DNA of 64,000 bases from Modicisalibacter coralii (GTDB lineage: Bacteria; Pseudomonadota; Gammaproteobacteria; Pseudomonadales; Halomonadaceae). Shown here piece after piece: positions 35,043-46,609 of the stretch. A program made the position numbers and the translations under genes. The first letter of the stretch is position 1; the number at the start of each line of letters is the position of its first letter. Under the pieces are notes generated by a model. It was not told where the DNA came from, did not search any database, and saw only the letters and a program-made list of their open reading frames with translations. The stretch spans positions 21,840 to 85,839 of the forward strand of contig NZ_QWBW01000021.1 in NCBI RefSeq assembly GCF_004117855.1, written 5' to 3'.

Positions 35043-36626
35043 ATGTCCTTTCGCCGCCTGATTCCCGCGCTACTGCTGGCCGGCACTGCCGCCGCCATGG
35101 CGAGCGGTGCGCCGGCCGCCACCCTGGCCATCGGCAATGGCGCCGAGCCCGGCACCCTGGACCCGCAGAAGACCAGCGGCGCCTGGGAGACGCGCATCAC
35201 CCGGTCGCTGTTCGACCGCCTGATCGATTATGACGTGGACGGCAGCCTGGTGCCCGGGCTCGCCGAGTCGTGGCGGATCAGCGACGACGGTACCGTCTAC
35301 ACCTTTCACCTGCGCGACGCCCGGTGGTCCGACGGCGAGCCGATCACCGCCAGCGATGCCGTGTTCGCGCTGCGCCGCCTGCTCGCGCCGGCCACCGCCA
35401 ATCACAACGCCAACCTCTACTACGCGATCCACAATGCCCGGGCGGTGAACACCGGCAAGGCCGAACCGGCGACGCTCGGCGTCTCGGCGCCCGACGACCG
35501 TACCCTGGTCGTCCACCTCGACCAGCCCGCCGCCTATTTCCTCCAGGCCCTGGCGATGAGCGAGGCGGCACCACTGCCCGAGCACCTGATCGAACGCGCC
35601 GGCACGGGCTGGACCGAGCCGGGCACCCTGGTGTCGAGCGGGGCCTTCACCCTCGAGGCGTGGCGACCGCAGGCCTTCGTGCGCGTGGCGAGGAATCCGC
35701 GTTTCTACGCCGCCGACAGCGTGGCCCTCGACGGCGCGACCTTCTATCCGATCGACGACGCCGGGGCGGCGCTCAACCGCTTTCGCAGCGGCGAACTCGA
35801 CATCGCCTACTCCGGGGTGCCGGCGGCGCGATTCGACTGGGTGAAGCAGCACCTCGGCGACGCCCTGCGCGTCGGCCCGCTGGTCGCCGAGTACTTCTAC
35901 ATGTTCAACCTGCGCGACGGCCAGCCCCTCGCCGACCCGCGCGTCCGCGAGGCGCTCAATCTCGCCGTGCGCCGCGACGTGATCACCCGGCAACTGCTGG
36001 GCATGGGCCAGCGCAGCAGCTACTGGTACGTGCCGCGCGCCACCGCCGGCGGCACCCGGGGCCGCATGGCCTTCGCCGAGGAATCGCCGGAGGCGCGCCT
36101 GCAACGCGCCCAGGCCCTGATGCGCGAGGCCGGCTACGGTCCCGAGCATCCGTTGCCGCTGACCCTGCGCTACAACACCCTCGAGGATCACAAGAAGATC
36201 GCCGTGGCGGTGGCGGCGATGTGGAAGCCGCTGGGTGTCGAGGTCGACCTGATCAACAGCGAGGCCGCGGTGCACTACGCGGCGGTCGCCGCCGGCGACT
36301 TCCAGGTCGCGCGTTACGGCATGGTCGCCACCGTCGACGACCCCTATGACTTCCTCAACGCCTATGCCGACGGCGGCAGCGCCGCACGCAGCAGCGGCTA
36401 TCACGACGCCGACTACGACGCCCTGGTCGAGCGCAGCACGCAGACGCTCGACCCGGCGGCCCGAGCCCGGCTGATGACCCGGGCCGAGCAGCGCCTGCTC
36501 GACGACTACGCCCTGCTGCCGCTCTACGATTACGTCAGTGCCCACCTGGTGGCCCCCGGCATCACGGGCTGGCAGTCGACACCGACCGACGTTCACCCGC
36601 TTCGTTACATCCAGATCGAGGACTGA
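35043..36626 (+). CDS. oppA: Oligopeptide-type ABC transporter substrate-binding protein 3
   Basis: The third paralogue, 527 residues, with signal peptide MSFRRLIPALLLAGTAAAMASGAPA and mature start ATLAIGNGAEPGTLDPQKTSGAWETRITRSLFDRL, which contains the EPGTLDPQ motif of the SBP_bac_5 family that the other two lack. It is therefore closer to canonical OppA at the N-terminus. It begins 65 bases after the second copy and is followed by the permease genes after 72 bases. The ATG at 35043 is the one that gives a signal peptide. Confidence 0.88.
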   Translation: MSFRRLIPALLLAGTAAAMASGAPAATLAIGNGAEPGTLDPQKTSGAWETRITRSLFDRLIDYDVDGSLVPGLAESWRISDDGTVYTFHLRDARWSDGEPITASDAVFALRRLLAPATANHNANLYYAIHNARAVNTGKAEPATLGVSAPDDRTLVVHLDQPAAYFLQALAMSEAAPLPEHLIERAGTGWTEPGTLVSSGAFTLEAWRPQAFVRVARNPRFYAADSVALDGATFYPIDDAGAALNRFRSGELDIAYSGVPAARFDWVKQHLGDALRVGPLVAEYFYMFNLRDGQPLADPRVREALNLAVRRDVITRQLLGMGQRSSYWYVPRATAGGTRGRMAFAEESPEARLQRAQALMREAGYGPEHPLPLTLRYNTLEDHKKIAVAVAAMWKPLGVEVDLINSEAAVHYAAVAAGDFQVARYGMVATVDDPYDFLNAYADGGSAARSSGYHDADYDALVERSTQTLDPAARARLMTRAEQRLLDDYALLPLYDYVSAHLVAPGITGWQSTPTDVHPLRYIQIED

Positions 36627-36698
36627 TCCCGTGCTTTATCGACTCCTCCCAGCGACCGATGTCGGGCGCCCTCGTCATGGCGCGCCAGGGAGCCCGAC

Positions 36699-37622
36699 AT
36701 GCTGAGCTACACGCTGAAGCGCCTGCTGCAGGCGATTCCCACGCTGCTGATCGTGATCACCATCTCGTTCTTTCTGATGCGCATCGCGCCGGGCGGTCCC
36801 TTCGACGGCGAGCGTCAGCTGCCGCCGGAGATCGAGGCCAACCTCGAGGCGGCCTATCACCTCGACGAGCCGCTGCCCATGCAGTATCTGCGCTACATGG
36901 GCAACCTGCTCCAGGGGGACTTCGGCCCGTCGTTCAAGTACAAGGACTTCTCGGTCAGCGAGCTGATCCTGCAGGGCTTCCCGGTGAGCCTGGAGATCGG
37001 CGGCCTGGCGATCCTGCTGGCCCTGCTGCTGGGCCTGCCGCTGGGCGTCATCGCTGCGATCCGGCGCAACTCGGCGATCGACTATGCGGTGATGGGCACC
37101 GCGCTGGCGGGCATCGCCATCCCCAACTTCGTCATCGCCCCGATACTCGCCCTGGTGTTCGGCGTGCTGCTCGCCTGGCTGCCCGCCGGCGGCTGGAACG
37201 GCGGCGCATGGCCCAATCTGGTGCTGCCGGTGATCGCCCTGTCGATTCAGCAGATCGCCTACATCGCCCGCATGATGCGCGCCAGCATGATCGAGGTGCT
37301 GGGCAGCCACTACATCCGCACCGCTCGCGCCAAGGGGCTTTCCGAGTCGCAGGTGATCCTGCGCCATGCCATCCGCCCGGCGCTGCTGCCGGTCACCTCC
37401 TATCTGGGCCCGGCGATCGCCGGCATCATCACCGGCTCGGTGGTGATCGAACAGATCTTCGGTATTCCCGGCATCGGCCGCTACTTCGTCCAGGGCGCGC
37501 TCAACCGCGACTACACCCTGGTGATGGGCACGGTGGTGTTTTACGGCGCGCTGATCGTGCTCATGAACCTGCTCGTCGATCTGGCCTACTCGGCGCTCGA
37601 CCCGCAAATCCGTTACGACTGA
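36699..37622 (+). CDS. oppB: Oligopeptide ABC transporter permease OppB
   Basis: The 307-residue permease has six predicted membrane helices, starting with MLSYTLKRLLQAIPTLLIVITISFFLMR, and the OppB-type phrase APGGPFDGERQLPPEIEANLEAAYHLD. The ATPase-coupling EAA loop is ARAKGLSESQVILRHAIRPALLP. Length is one residue over E. coli OppB (306). It pairs with OppC, whose start is 17 bases downstream. The substrate is inferred from family and neighbours. Confidence 0.94.
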   Translation: MLSYTLKRLLQAIPTLLIVITISFFLMRIAPGGPFDGERQLPPEIEANLEAAYHLDEPLPMQYLRYMGNLLQGDFGPSFKYKDFSVSELILQGFPVSLEIGGLAILLALLLGLPLGVIAAIRRNSAIDYAVMGTALAGIAIPNFVIAPILALVFGVLLAWLPAGGWNGGAWPNLVLPVIALSIQQIAYIARMMRASMIEVLGSHYIRTARAKGLSESQVILRHAIRPALLPVTSYLGPAIAGIITGSVVIEQIFGIPGIGRYFVQGALNRDYTLVMGTVVFYGALIVLMNLLVDLAYSALDPQIRYD

Positions 37623-37638
37623 CCGGCGAGGAACGACG

Positions 37639-38595
37639 ATGACCACGGATACCACGCCCTACAGCGGGCCCCGAATGCCGGCCGGCGGGACGCCGCCCGG
37701 CGGACCCAACCCGCCCGCCGAACCCGATCCCGAGGCCGGCGCGGTGGCCGGCGAGAGCCTGACCCGCGACGCCTGGCGGCGACTCAAGCAGAACCGCGCG
37801 GCGATGGTCAGCCTGATACTGCTGATCGTGATCGCCACGGTCTGCGTGCTGGGGCCCCTGGTCCTGCCCTGGGGGCTCGCCGAAGTCGACTGGAATGCCT
37901 TCACCGCCCCGCCGAGCCTCGAGGGCGGCCACTTCCTGGGCACCGACGCCAACGGCCGCGACCTGCTCACGCGAACCCTCTACGGCGGCCGCGTATCGCT
38001 GTCGGTGGCGCTGGTGGCGAGCTTCGTCAGCCTGGTGATCGGCGTGCTCTACGGCGCCATCTCCGGTTACGTCGGCGGCCGCCTGGACAACCTCATGATG
38101 CGCTTCGTCGACATCATGTACTCGCTGCCCTTCATGTTCCTGGTGATCCTGCTGATGGTGGTGTTCGGCCGCAACATCTTCCTGATCTATGCCGCCATCG
38201 GCGCGGTGGAATGGCTCGACATGGCGCGCATCGTGCGCGGCCAGACGCTCTCGCTCAAGCGCCGCGAGTTCGTCGAGGCCGCCCATGCGCTGGGCGTCAA
38301 GGACAGCAAGATCGTCACCCGCCACCTGATCCCCAACGCCATCGGTCCGGTGATCGTCTATGTCACCCTCACCGTGCCCAAGGTGATACTGCTCGAAAGC
38401 TTCCTGTCGTTCCTGGGACTCGGCGTGCAGGAGCCGCTGACCAGCTGGGGCGTGCTGATATCGGAAGGCACCGACACCATGCAGGGCGCGCCCTGGATGC
38501 TGCTGGTGCCGTCGATCTTCCTCGCCGTGACGCTGTTCTGTCTCAACTTCCTGGGCGACGGGCTGAGAGACGCCCTCGACCCGAAAACGCGCTGA
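37639..38595 (+). CDS. oppC: Oligopeptide ABC transporter permease OppC
   Basis: A 318-residue permease with six hydrophobic helices after a Pro/Gly-rich cytoplasmic N-terminus of about 35 residues (TPPGGPNPPAEPDPEAG). The phrase SLTRDAWRRLKQNRAAMVSL and HFLGTDANGRDLLTRTLYGGRVSL are standard for OppC/DppC, and the coupling loop is AAHALGVKDSKIVTRHLIPNAIGP. It completes the membrane channel with OppB. Eight bases... before the ATPase GTG start there are seven intervening bases. Confidence 0.94.
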   Translation: MTTDTTPYSGPRMPAGGTPPGGPNPPAEPDPEAGAVAGESLTRDAWRRLKQNRAAMVSLILLIVIATVCVLGPLVLPWGLAEVDWNAFTAPPSLEGGHFLGTDANGRDLLTRTLYGGRVSLSVALVASFVSLVIGVLYGAISGYVGGRLDNLMMRFVDIMYSLPFMFLVILLMVVFGRNIFLIYAAIGAVEWLDMARIVRGQTLSLKRREFVEAAHALGVKDSKIVTRHLIPNAIGPVIVYVTLTVPKVILLESFLSFLGLGVQEPLTSWGVLISEGTDTMQGAPWMLLVPSIFLAVTLFCLNFLGDGLRDALDPKTR

Positions 38596-38602
38596 GGTTC
38601 CC

Positions 38603-40201
38603 GTGGCTGACAAACTTCTCGAAATCGACAACCTGAGCGTCGACTTCCAGTTGCCCACCGGCAGCGTCTCGGCGGTCAAGGGCGTGAGCTTCGACATCCG
38701 TCCCGGCGAGACGCTGGCACTGGTCGGCGAGTCGGGGTCCGGCAAGTCGGTCTCCTCGACCGCCGCCATGCGCCTGCTCCCCGAGCTGGCAACGACCTCC
38801 GGGGCCATCCGCTTCAAGGGCGAGGACCTGCTCCAGGCCACGCCGCGCCGCATGCGCCGGATTCGCGGCAATGCCATCTCGATGATCTTTCAGGAGCCGA
38901 TGACCTCGCTGAACCCCCTGCATCGCATCGGCGCGCAGATCGCCGAGGTGCTTGCCCGCCACAAGGGGACCAAGGGTCGCGCGGCGCGCGGCAAGGTGAT
39001 CGAACTGCTCGAACAGGTGGGCATTCCCGAGCCGGCCCGGCGCATCGACAGCTATCCCTACGAACTCTCCGGCGGCCAGCGCCAGCGCGTGATGATCGCC
39101 ATGGCGCTGGCCTGCGAGCCCGAACTGCTGATCGCCGACGAACCCACCACCGCCCTCGACGTGACCGTCCAGGCGCAGATCCTCGCCCTGCTCAAGGACC
39201 TTCAGGCACGCTACGGCATGGCGATCCTGTTCATCACCCACGACCTTAGCGTGGTGCGCCACTTCGCCGACCGGGTGTGCGTGATGCGCCGCGGCGAGCT
39301 GCTCGAGAGCGGCGAGACCGCCGAGGTGTTCGCCAATCCCTGCCACGACTACACGCGCATGCTGATCGATGCCGATCCGCACGGCCACAAGGAGCCGGTC
39401 GCCGACGACGTGCCGGTACTGCTCGAGGCCCGCGACGTGCGCGTGCGCTTCCCCATCAAGAAGCGCCTGTTCCGCGACAGCGAGTACTTCGAGGCGGTAC
39501 GCGGCATCGACCTGACCCTGCGCCGCGGCCAGACCGTCGGTGTGGTCGGCGAATCCGGCTCCGGCAAGTCGACGCTCGGCCGCGCGCTGCTGCGTCTGCT
39601 GGATTCGCAAGGCGATATCCGCTTCGACGAGACCGACCTCGCCAGACTCGATACCGGCGGCATGCGCCCGCTGCGCGCGAAGATGCAGGTGGTCTTCCAG
39701 GATCCGTACGGCTCGCTGTCGCCGCGCATGACGGTGGGCGAGGTGATCAGCGAGGGGCTGCGCGTCCACCACCCCGAGTTCAATCGGCACCAGCGCGAAG
39801 CGCAGGTGATCGAGGCGCTGAAGGAAGTCGCGCTCGACCCGGCGATGCGCAACCGCTACCCCCACGAGTTCTCCGGCGGGCAGCGCCAGCGCATCGCCAT
39901 CGCCCGCGCCCTGGTGCTCAAGCCGCAGTTCCTGCTGCTCGACGAGCCCACCTCGGCGCTCGACCGATCGGTGCAGGTCACGGTGATCGACCTGCTGCGC
40001 GACCTGCAACGCCGGCACGACCTCACCTACCTGTTCATCAGCCACGACCTGTCGGTGGTCAGGGCGCTGGCCGACACCGTACTGGTCATGAAGGAAGGCC
40101 GCGTCGTCGAACGCGGCCCCACCGAGGCGATCTTCGCCGATCCGCAGGAAGCCTATACCCGGGAGTTGATGCGCGCCGCCTTCATCGACGCCGCCGCCTG
40201 A
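38603..40201 (+). CDS. Fused oligopeptide ABC transporter ATPase (OppD-OppF)
   Basis: The 532-residue product contains two complete ABC ATPase domains. The first has Walker [19 protein letters not shown] near residue 45 and signature [15 protein letters not shown]; the second has [18 protein letters not shown] near residue 317, signature [15 protein letters not shown] and [11 protein letters not shown]. Separate oppD and oppF genes exist in E. coli; a single double-ATPase (YejF/GsiA type) is common for peptide importers and fixes the D:F ratio. The start codon is GTG (38603-38605) after AGGTTC. A strong terminator follows. Confidence 0.94.
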   Translation: MADKLLEIDNLSVDFQLPTGSVSAVKGVSFDIRPGETLALVGESGSGKSVSSTAAMRLLPELATTSGAIRFKGEDLLQATPRRMRRIRGNAISMIFQEPMTSLNPLHRIGAQIAEVLARHKGTKGRAARGKVIELLEQVGIPEPARRIDSYPYELSGGQRQRVMIAMALACEPELLIADEPTTALDVTVQAQILALLKDLQARYGMAILFITHDLSVVRHFADRVCVMRRGELLESGETAEVFANPCHDYTRMLIDADPHGHKEPVADDVPVLLEARDVRVRFPIKKRLFRDSEYFEAVRGIDLTLRRGQTVGVVGESGSGKSTLGRALLRLLDSQGDIRFDETDLARLDTGGMRPLRAKMQVVFQDPYGSLSPRMTVGEVISEGLRVHHPEFNRHQREAQVIEALKEVALDPAMRNRYPHEFSGGQRQRIAIARALVLKPQFLLLDEPTSALDRSVQVTVIDLLRDLQRRHDLTYLFISHDLSVVRALADTVLVMKEGRVVERGPTEAIFADPQEAYTRELMRAAFIDAAA

Positions 40202-40205
40202 ACGC

Positions 40206-40233
40206 GAGAACCCGGCCGGGCGGCCGGGTTCTC
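40206..40233. terminator. Bidirectional terminator between the oligopeptide locus and fadL
   Basis: Perfect 12-bp stem GAGAACCCGGCC / GGCCGGGTTCTC with a GGGC loop, placed 5 bases after the ATPase stop and 17 before the fadL stop. No long T run on either side. Confidence 0.75.
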
Positions 40234-40249
40234 GTGGGAGGCGAGACGC

Positions 40250-41521
40250 TCAGAAGCGGTAGGTCAGCTGCGCGCCGAACCCCTGCGCCGAGTTCTCGTA
40301 ATCGGCCCGATAACTGCCGCTGGTCGGGGCCGTCTCGTCGACCGGGGCGGTGTCCTCGTCGAGATAGGTATAGGCGACATCGATGGTCAGATCCGGCGTC
40401 GGTGTCCAGCCTGCCCCCAGCGAGTAGATCATGCGATCGCTCGAGGGCACGCGGACCGTGCGTACCGAATCGCGGATCGGTGACTCGTCGTAGGCCACCC
40501 CGGCGCGCACCACCCAGGACGGCGTGAGCTGGTAGGCCGTGCCCACGGCATACTGCCAGGCATCCTCGTAATCCTGGGTCTCGACCCGCGTGCCCAGCGG
40601 GCTGTCGTTCTCGATCACCAGCTCGTCGAAACTGCTCCACTTGACCAGCGCCGCCCCGGCCATCACCGTCCAGCGGTCGTTGACCTCATGGGTCACCGAG
40701 AAGTCGATGGTCTCGGGCAGCGTGATGTCCAGCGAAGCATCGTAGCTGGCGTCGGGCAGCGGACCGGCGCCGCCGGCGTAGATGTTGTCGGTATCGAGAT
40801 GCCCCTCCAGGCCGTAATCGACGTCGGAGCGATAGGTCACACCGAGGGTGGTGGTCTCCAGCGGCTTGTACATCATGCCGAAGGTGAAGCCGTAGGCGTC
40901 GTCGTCACCCTTGACCTTGACGTGGCCATCGCCGAAGGGACCGCCGTAGGTCGCCCGCTCCAGTTCCCCCTCGATATGGTTGTAGGTGATGCCGAAGCCG
41001 GCCGAGAACTGGTCGCTGAACTTGATCGACAGCGTCGGCTGCACCGTCACCACCTCGACATCGCTGTAATTGCCGAAATAGCGCCCCTCGAAGTCGTCCT
41101 CGTAGTCGGTGATCACCCCGAACGGCGCATAGACGCCGAGGCCGAAGTGCAGATGGTCGTTGATCGGCTGCACGAAGTACCCGAAGGGAATCGTCTTGCC
41201 GGGGACCATGTCACCCTCGTTGGAGGCCGGCGAGATCGGCGTCCCCAGCGCCGTGGTGCCACTGGCATCGTCGATGTCGCTGTCCACGTCGAGATAGGTC
41301 GCGCCGCCGGTCACCTGGGCCCGCTCGAGAAACGACATCCCGGCCGGGTTGCCGAACACGATCGAGGCATCGGTGACGTTGGAGGTCCGCCCGGCGAAGG
41401 CCGAGCCCTGCGCGCTGACGCTCTGCTCGTTCAGCTGGAAGCCCCCTGCCAGGGCCTGGCCCGACAGCACCGTCGAGGCGGCGGCGATGGCGAGGGCGAG
41501 CTTGTTGATCTTGTTGTCCAT
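40250..41521 (-). CDS. fadL: FadL/OmpP1/TodX family outer-membrane transporter
   Basis: A 423-residue outer-membrane beta-barrel with a signal peptide (MDNKINKLALAIAAASTVLSGQALA) and the FadL hatch start GGFQLNEQSVSAQGSAFAGRTS, followed by DASIVFGNPAGMSFL. The C-terminus ends QGFGAQLTYRF, a terminal aromatic typical of BAM-inserted barrels. Such proteins import long-chain fatty acids or other hydrophobic molecules. The start at 41521 gives the signal peptide; an upstream in-frame start would add 17 residues. A PsrA-like box overlaps its -35 region, consistent with fatty-acid control. Confidence 0.9.
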   Translation of the reverse strand: MDNKINKLALAIAAASTVLSGQALAGGFQLNEQSVSAQGSAFAGRTSNVTDASIVFGNPAGMSFLERAQVTGGATYLDVDSDIDDASGTTALGTPISPASNEGDMVPGKTIPFGYFVQPINDHLHFGLGVYAPFGVITDYEDDFEGRYFGNYSDVEVVTVQPTLSIKFSDQFSAGFGITYNHIEGELERATYGGPFGDGHVKVKGDDDAYGFTFGMMYKPLETTTLGVTYRSDVDYGLEGHLDTDNIYAGGAGPLPDASYDASLDITLPETIDFSVTHEVNDRWTVMAGAALVKWSSFDELVIENDSPLGTRVETQDYEDAWQYAVGTAYQLTPSWVVRAGVAYDESPIRDSVRTVRVPSSDRMIYSLGAGWTPTPDLTIDVAYTYLDEDTAPVDETAPTSGSYRADYENSAQGFGAQLTYRF

Positions 41522-41605
41522 AATGGTTCCCGTTGCAAACTGGCGTGATGATCGTCTTGCCCCGGCGGGCAATGAGGCTCTTCCTCGTTTTGGCTGATCG
41601 GTCAG

Positions 41606-41634
41606 ATCAAGTCAAGAACAAACGTCCGTTTCAA
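41606..41634 (-). promoter_or_regulatory. fadL promoter with PsrA-like operator
   Basis: Minus strand TTGAAA (41634-41629), 17-base spacer, CTTGAT (41611-41606). The palindrome CAAAC-GTCC-GTTTC (41619-41632) overlaps the -35 and spacer and matches the (C/G)AAAC-N2-4-GTTT(G/C) motif described for the fatty-acid repressor PsrA. A second palindrome, CTGA-TCGG-TCAG, lies at 41594-41605. The match is to published motif form; occupancy is inferred. Confidence 0.45.
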
Positions 41635-41714
41635 TCCTCGTTGGCTCTCCCCCATTAGTCGAAGGGCCCTGCAGGCCGCAGTCAGCGGGCATCCTGCGGT
41701 CGCCAGCTCTTGCC

Positions 41715-41746
41715 TTGACCTTTGGGTAACACCCAGGTTTTACACT
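41715..41746 (+). promoter_or_regulatory. MerR-type promoter with 20-base spacer
   Basis: TTGACC (41715-41720), exactly 20 bases, TACACT (41741-41746). The spacer holds an imperfect palindrome (TTTGGGT...ACCCAGG). Overlong spacing with a centred dyad is diagnostic of promoters that MerR-family activators untwist. It drives the regulator, copA and the small gene. Confidence 0.85.
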
Positions 41747-41774
41747 GAAGTTGGATCGGACGGAGGGCACATCG

Positions 41775-42195
41775 ATGAAAGTGGGCGAACTAGCCAGGAC
41801 CGCCGGCGTCACGGCGGAAACCGTACGTCATTACACGCGCGAAGGGTTGCTGCGACCGCAGCGCGATCCCGGCAACGGCTACCAGCTCTTCGATCAGGCG
41901 TCGCTCAACCGACTGCGTTTCATCCAGCGGGCGCGCACGCTCGGCTTCAGCCTCAAGGAGATCGGCGAGATCCTCGATCATGCCGACCACGGCGACTCGC
42001 CCTGCCCGATGGTCCGCGATCTGCTCGCCACCCGGCTGCCCGAGATTCGCCAGCGCATCGTCGAGCTCGAGCGCCTGGCCGCGCGAATGGAGAGTGCCCT
42101 GAACAACTGGTCCGAGATGCCCGACGGCGCCCCCGATGGCCACACCATCTGCCGCCTGATCGAGCACTGGAACGCCCCACGGGAGGGAGAACGGC

Positions 42196-42203
<8 letters not shown>
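41775..42203 (+). CDS. MerR-family heavy-metal-responsive regulator
   Basis: The 142-residue protein has the MerR winged helix ([39 protein letters not shown]), a long dimerisation helix, and cysteines at SPCPMV (about residue 76) and [10 protein letters not shown] near the C-terminus. These sit where ZntR/MerR relatives bind metal (helix cysteine and C-terminal loop) rather than in the exact CueR C-x7-C pattern. It overlaps copA by eight bases and shares its promoter, so it probably responds to copper or a related soft metal. The ATG at 41775 follows GGAGG; an earlier ATG is not conserved. Confidence 0.88.
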
Positions 42204-45131
<2,928 letters not shown>

Positions 45132-45135
<4 letters not shown>

Positions 45136-45209
45136 GCGTGCTCGTCAACGTCATCGGGCTGGCGCTGATCGCGGGGATCGTCTGGTGGTTCTGGGGGTCG
45201 CATCGTTGA
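45132..45209 (+). CDS. 25-residue single-pass membrane protein coupled to copA
   Basis: A short reading frame [20 protein letters not shown] followed by WGSHR starts in the ATGA that ends copA and stops at 45207-45209. Residues 2-22 form one hydrophobic helix with an aromatic WWFW end and a short basic tail. From memory, cupredoxin-domain proteins encoded after copA in related bacteria begin with a similar helix (VNxxGLALIxxIVWWFW), so this may be the stand-alone or truncated anchor of such a protein; no cupredoxin domain follows in any frame. It could also be an accessory peptide of the ATPase. Confidence 0.6.
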
Positions 45210-45240
45210 GAACGCCAGGGTAATGGGCCTTTCGTAGCGA

Positions 45241-45269
45241 TTGACGCCGTCCGCGCCCGCGCTTAGGGT
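45241..45269 (+). promoter_or_regulatory. Possible promoter for emrA-emrB
   Basis: TTGACG (45241-45246), 17-base spacer, TAGGGT (45264-45269), about 145 bases upstream of the preferred emrA start. Confidence 0.45.
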
Positions 45270-45412
45270 GCTAACATTCCAACGCACGCTTGACGCCAGC
45301 CCCCATGCACGACCATGGCGGCGCTGGCGTTCTTGTCCGTCTTGTCGACGACACCCCCACGCGGCTCCTCCGACCTCGCCGGGGCGTGTCGTCCCGCCCG
45401 GGAGCAACCGTC

Positions 45413-46606
45413 GTGAGTGATGCCTCACAGACCGAGCAGGCACCACGCAAGCGTCGCCTGCGCAAACGCTGGCTGATCGGCCTGGCCTGCCTGTTCGTGG
45501 TGGCCGGCGCCGCCTACGGGGCCTACTGGTACTTCATCGCTCGCTTCTCGGTGGCCACCGACGACGCCTATGTCCACGGCAACCAGGTGTCGCTGATGCC
45601 GCGCGTCACGGGCACCGTGACGCGCATCGATGTCGACGATACCGATTACGTCGCCCGCGGCCAGCCGGTCGTGCACCTCGACGAGACCGACGCGCGGGTG
45701 GCGCTGGAGCAGGCCGAGGCCAATCTGGCGCAGACGGTCCGTCAGGTCAGCCAGCTCTATGCTCAGGCCGAACAGCAGCAGGCGGTGATCGACCAGCGCG
45801 AGGCGACGCTGGCCCAGGCCCATCGCGACTACCAACGGGCCAGTCAGCTCTATCAGAAGCGCTCGATCGCCGAGGAACGCTATCAGCAGGCCGAAACCGA
45901 CTGGCTCAATGCCAAGGCCGATCTCGAGGCCGCCCGCAGTGCCCTCGACGCGCTGCAGACCCAGACACGCGGCACCGATCCCGCCCACCATCCACGCGTC
46001 CAGGCGGCGGCCGCCGAGATGCGACGCGCCTGGCTCGACCTGACGCGTACCACCATCGTCGCGCCGGTCGGCGGGCACGTCGCCAAGCGCTCGGTACAGC
46101 TCGGTCAGCAGGTCGCGCCGGGCGACCCGATGATGGCCATCGTGCCGCTCGACCAAATATGGGTGGAGGCCAACTTCAAGGAGACCGATCTGACCCGGGT
46201 ACGCATCGATCAGCCGGTCACCGTGACCGCCGACTTCTACGGCGGCGACGTGGTCTACCACGGCCGCGTCGAGGCGCTCTCGGCGGGCACCGGCAGTGCC
46301 TTCGAGCTGCTTCCGCCGCAGAACGCCACCGGCAACTGGATCAAGGTGGTCCAGCGCGTGCCGGTACGTATCCGTCTCGATCCCGACGAACTCGCCGCAC
46401 ACCCCTTGCGCATCGGCCTGTCGCTGACCGCCAGTATCGACGTTCACGATATCGACGGTGCGAGCCTCACCCGCCGCGCCCCGCAAGACCCGCGCTACCA
46501 GACCCACACCTACCGCTACGACGACGCGGCGCTGGACGAACGCATCGACACGATCATCCGCCACAACCTCGGCGAGACGCCGGCGGCCGACGCCGCCAAG
46601 GAGTGA
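45413..46606 (+). CDS. emrA: EmrA-type membrane fusion (periplasmic adaptor) protein
   Basis: The 397-residue protein has a basic cytoplasmic tail (APRKRRLRKRW), one membrane anchor (LIGLACLFVVAGAAYGAYWYFI), and the adaptor domains: lipoyl half-motifs (TDDAYVHGNQVSLMPRVTGTV; APVGGHVAKRSVQLGQQVAPG), an alpha-hairpin, and a beta barrel (VEANFKETDLTRVRI). It would link EmrB to an outer-membrane channel such as TolC. GTG at 45413 is taken as start (GGAG eight bases upstream); the frame is open further upstream but that part has no family character. Confidence 0.9.
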   Translation: MSDASQTEQAPRKRRLRKRWLIGLACLFVVAGAAYGAYWYFIARFSVATDDAYVHGNQVSLMPRVTGTVTRIDVDDTDYVARGQPVVHLDETDARVALEQAEANLAQTVRQVSQLYAQAEQQQAVIDQREATLAQAHRDYQRASQLYQKRSIAEERYQQAETDWLNAKADLEAARSALDALQTQTRGTDPAHHPRVQAAAAEMRRAWLDLTRTTIVAPVGGHVAKRSVQLGQQVAPGDPMMAIVPLDQIWVEANFKETDLTRVRIDQPVTVTADFYGGDVVYHGRVEALSAGTGSAFELLPPQNATGNWIKVVQRVPVRIRLDPDELAAHPLRIGLSLTASIDVHDIDGASLTRRAPQDPRYQTHTYRYDDAALDERIDTIIRHNLGETPAADAAKE

Positions 46607-46609
46607 GCG

